This document shows positions 61,998 through 64,000 of a DNA stretch of 64,000 nucleotides, piece after piece. Source of the DNA: Acidimicrobiales bacterium. GTDB taxonomy: Bacteria > Actinomycetota > Acidimicrobiia > Acidimicrobiales > Aldehydirespiratoraceae. Location of the stretch: NCBI GenBank assembly GCA_040219515.1, contig JAVJSI010000004.1, positions 124,001-188,000 on the forward strand, read 5' to 3'. The translations under genes and the position numbers were made by a program. The first letter of the stretch is position 1. Each line of letters begins with the position of its first letter. The notes beneath the pieces are model-generated. The model was not told the DNA's origin and did no database searches. It worked only from the letters and a program-made list of their open reading frames with translations.

Positions 61998-63032
61998 ATG
62001 CAACGGGTCGCCATCATCGGCGCGTCGGGATTCACCGGCGCAGAGTTCCTCAGATTGTGCGCCGGTCACCCCGAGTTCGAGGTGGTCGTCGCAACCGGCG
62101 AGACCCAGGCCGGCACCCGTATCGGCGATCTCTACCCCAGTCTGGCCGCTGCCTACGGCGAGATGGTGTTTGCTCCCTACGACGAGTCGATCCTCGACGG
62201 CATCGACCTCGTGTTCATGGGTCTTCCCCACGGTCACTCGCAGAAGCTCGTGCCGGAGATCAGGGGCAAGGTGCCGCACATCGTCGATCTGTCGGCCGAC
62301 TTCCGCTTCGACGACCCGTCGATCTACCCCGAGTGGTACGGCGAAGCGCACACCGCCCCCGAACTGCTCACCGACTTCGTGTTCGGCATGCCCGAGCTCT
62401 TCCGTGACCGACTTCCCGGGGCCGAACTCGTCGCCGTCGCCGGCTGCTACGTCACCACCGCATCGCTCACACTGGCCCCGTTGCTGGCCGCCGGGCTGAT
62501 CGAGTCGTCCGGCATCATCGTCGACGCCGCGAGCGGTGCGTCCGGGGCCGGGCGTCCGCCCAAACCCACCACCACGTTCTGCACGGTCGACGAGGACTTC
62601 ACGGCCTACGGCTTGTTGTCGCATCGGCACACGCCCGAGATCGAGTTCGCCCTCGGTGCCCATGCCGGCACCGGCGCCCAGGTCCTCTTCACCCCCCACA
62701 TGGCGCCGATGAATCGGGGCATTCTCGCCACCTGCTACGGGCGGCCGGTCGGCTCGATCACGACCGCCGACGTGATGGCGTGCCTGCACGACGCCTACGA
62801 CGACGAGCCGTTCGTGGTGGTGTCCGAGCGGAGCCCGTCGACCAAGGCGACGCTCGGCTCCAACAGCGTGCACCTCACCGCCCGGGTCGATCAGCGCACG
62901 GGCACCGTGCTGGCCATCGGCGCCCTCGACAACCTGGTCAAGGGCGCGTCGGGTCAGGGCGTGCAGTGCGCCAACGCCGTGCTCGGTCTACCCGAAGCCA
63001 CCGGTCTGGCTGCGGCCGGCCTCTACCCGTAG
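61998..63032 (+). CDS. argC: N-acetyl-gamma-glutamyl-phosphate reductase
   Basis: Third step of arginine synthesis. It is 344 residues. VAIIGASGFTGAEFLRLCAG binds NADP, LVFMGLPHGHSQKLVPEI and VDLSADFRF are conserved, and the catalytic Cys lies in VAVAGCYVTTASLTLAPLLA; HMAPMNRGILATCY carries the His. First gene of the arg operon and probably under ArgR control. argJ follows after 8 nt. Confidence 0.95.
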   Translation: MQRVAIIGASGFTGAEFLRLCAGHPEFEVVVATGETQAGTRIGDLYPSLAAAYGEMVFAPYDESILDGIDLVFMGLPHGHSQKLVPEIRGKVPHIVDLSADFRFDDPSIYPEWYGEAHTAPELLTDFVFGMPELFRDRLPGAELVAVAGCYVTTASLTLAPLLAAGLIESSGIIVDAASGASGAGRPPKPTTTFCTVDEDFTAYGLLSHRHTPEIEFALGAHAGTGAQVLFTPHMAPMNRGILATCYGRPVGSITTADVMACLHDAYDDEPFVVVSERSPSTKATLGSNSVHLTARVDQRTGTVLAIGALDNLVKGASGQGVQCANAVLGLPEATGLAAAGLYP

Positions 63033-63040
63033 GCCACCTC

Positions 63041-64000
63041 ATGACCGACATCTCACCACTCGCACCCTCGTCGTTTCCTGTCCTCCCGCCCGTCGCCGGG
63101 GTGCGGCTCGCCACCCACGAGGCCGGCATCCGCTACGCCAAACGGGCCGATCTGTTCCTGGCCGAGCTGGCCGAGGGCACCACCGTGGCGGGCACTTTCA
63201 CGAAGAGTCTCTGCCCGAGCGCACCCGTCGACTGGTGCCGGCGCATTCTCGGAGCGGGAGACGGCTCGGCGCGGGCCATCGTCTGCAACAGCGGCAATGC
63301 CAATGCCTTCACCGGCAAGGCGGGCGACACCGCCGCCGCGCTCACCGCCGACCTGGTCGGACAGGCGCTCGGCGTCGACCCCGACACGATCTATCTGGCC
63401 TCGACCGGCGTGATCGGCGAGACCCTGCCGAGCGACGCGCTCCGCGCCGGCCTGCCGGCACTGGCCGCGAAGCTCGAAGCCTCCGGCGCCGACGGTTGGG
63501 CCGCATCGGCCGGGGCCATCCGCACGACCGACACGTTCTCGAAGGCCGCGTCAGCGGCGGTGCCCGACACCTCCGCGCACATCGTCGGCATCGCCAAGGG
63601 CAGCGGCATGATCGCGCCCGACATGGCCACGATGCTGGCTTTCGTGTTCACCGACCTCGCGGTCGCCCCCGATGTGCTCCAACGGGTCCTGTCCGCGTCG
63701 GTCGCCGCCTCGTTCAACCGCATCACCGTCGACAGCGACACCTCGACGAGCGACACCGTGCTCCTCTTCGCCACCGGCGCCCAGCCCGACGCGATCATCT
63801 CCTCGACGGCCGACCCGCGAGTGCCCGGCTTCCAGGCCGCGCTCGATGGCGTCTTGCTGGACCTGGCCCATCAGATCGTCCGCGACGGCGAGGGGGCCAC
63901 GAAGTTCGTCGAGGTCCAGGTCACCGGCGCGGCGTCCGCCGACGCGGCCGAGATCATCGCGTTCGCCATCGGCAACTCGCCGCTGGTGAAGACGGCGTTG
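63041..64000 (+). CDS. argJ: Bifunctional glutamate N-acetyltransferase / amino-acid acetyltransferase (5' part)
   Basis: Moves the acetyl group from acetylornithine to glutamate. Only the first 320 codons are in the window; the frame is open at the right edge. NSGNANAFTGKAGDTAA and the autocleavage region GIAKGSGMIAPDMATMLAF (cut before the Thr of ATM) are clear, as is VDSDTSTSDTVLLF. The argC-argJ order predicts argB and argD beyond the edge. Confidence 0.93.
   Translation, partial: MTDISPLAPSSFPVLPPVAGVRLATHEAGIRYAKRADLFLAELAEGTTVAGTFTKSLCPSAPVDWCRRILGAGDGSARAIVCNSGNANAFTGKAGDTAAALTADLVGQALGVDPDTIYLASTGVIGETLPSDALRAGLPALAAKLEASGADGWAASAGAIRTTDTFSKAASAAVPDTSAHIVGIAKGSGMIAPDMATMLAFVFTDLAVAPDVLQRVLSASVAASFNRITVDSDTSTSDTVLLFATGAQPDAIISSTADPRVPGFQAALDGVLLDLAHQIVRDGEGATKFVEVQVTGAASADAAEIIAFAIGNSPLVKTAL

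Overview
The window comes from a high-GC bacterial chromosome that is almost certainly actinobacterial (Actinomycetota). Indicators are the actinobacterial integration host factor mIHF between pyrF and gmk, a PriA without Walker A, ATGA/GTGA overlaps in long operons, and TANNNT -10 boxes 6-9 nt before the start codon of most first genes (leaderless mRNAs). Gene order and protein style suggest the class Acidimicrobiia (Ilumatobacter-like); that is an inference. I see no tRNA, rRNA, CRISPR array, insertion sequence or phage gene. Nearly everything is core chromosomal housekeeping.

Layout, left to right. 0.2-10.1 kb: tgt, then yajC-secD-secF (protein export), apt and rel (purine salvage and ppGpp), hisS-aspS. 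10.1-15.5 kb: a membrane-anchored hypothetical on the minus strand, rarA, two small membrane proteins, alaS. 15.5-25 kb: ruvX, mltG, aroE, a DUF4388 protein, prepilin peptidase, aroK-aroB-aroQ, an M24 peptidase, efp, nusB and a GNAT protein. 25-34 kb: the pyrimidine operon pyrR-pyrB-pyrC-carA-carB-pyrD-pyrF behind a textbook PyrR-binding hairpin. 34-40 kb: mihF, gmk, rpoZ, coaBC, metK, priA and an anchored protein. 40-47.3 kb: two RNA methyltransferase-type genes on the minus strand, divergent from def-fmt-rsmB; then a MoaB-type protein, ribD, hisG, a cold-shock-domain protein and an EamA transporter.

47.3-59 kb: a minus-strand DUF1844 / HD-GYP pair is divergent from infC-rpmI-rplT and an rRNA methyltransferase. 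The infC leader holds a terminator-like hairpin and a short leader ORF whose stop overlaps an apparent AUA start codon. Three minus-strand cell-surface or accessory genes (RCC1-repeat lipoprotein, small GNAT, OafA/SGNH acyltransferase) then separate this cluster from pheS-pheT. 59-64 kb: a GNAT gene divergent from a quinone oxidoreductase, a lipoprotein phospholipase C-like protein, and the start of an arginine operon (argC, argJ cut by the window edge) behind a candidate ArgR box.

The clearest oddities are a Tgt without its three zinc cysteines, the infC leader, two head-to-head promoters whose -10 boxes overlap, two perfect inverted repeats at the metK/priA junction, internally shortened RsmB and Gmk, and an HD-GYP protein with an apparently extracellular threonine stalk and Ig-like domain. 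I found no obviously novel multi-gene system; the best candidates for new biology are regulatory.
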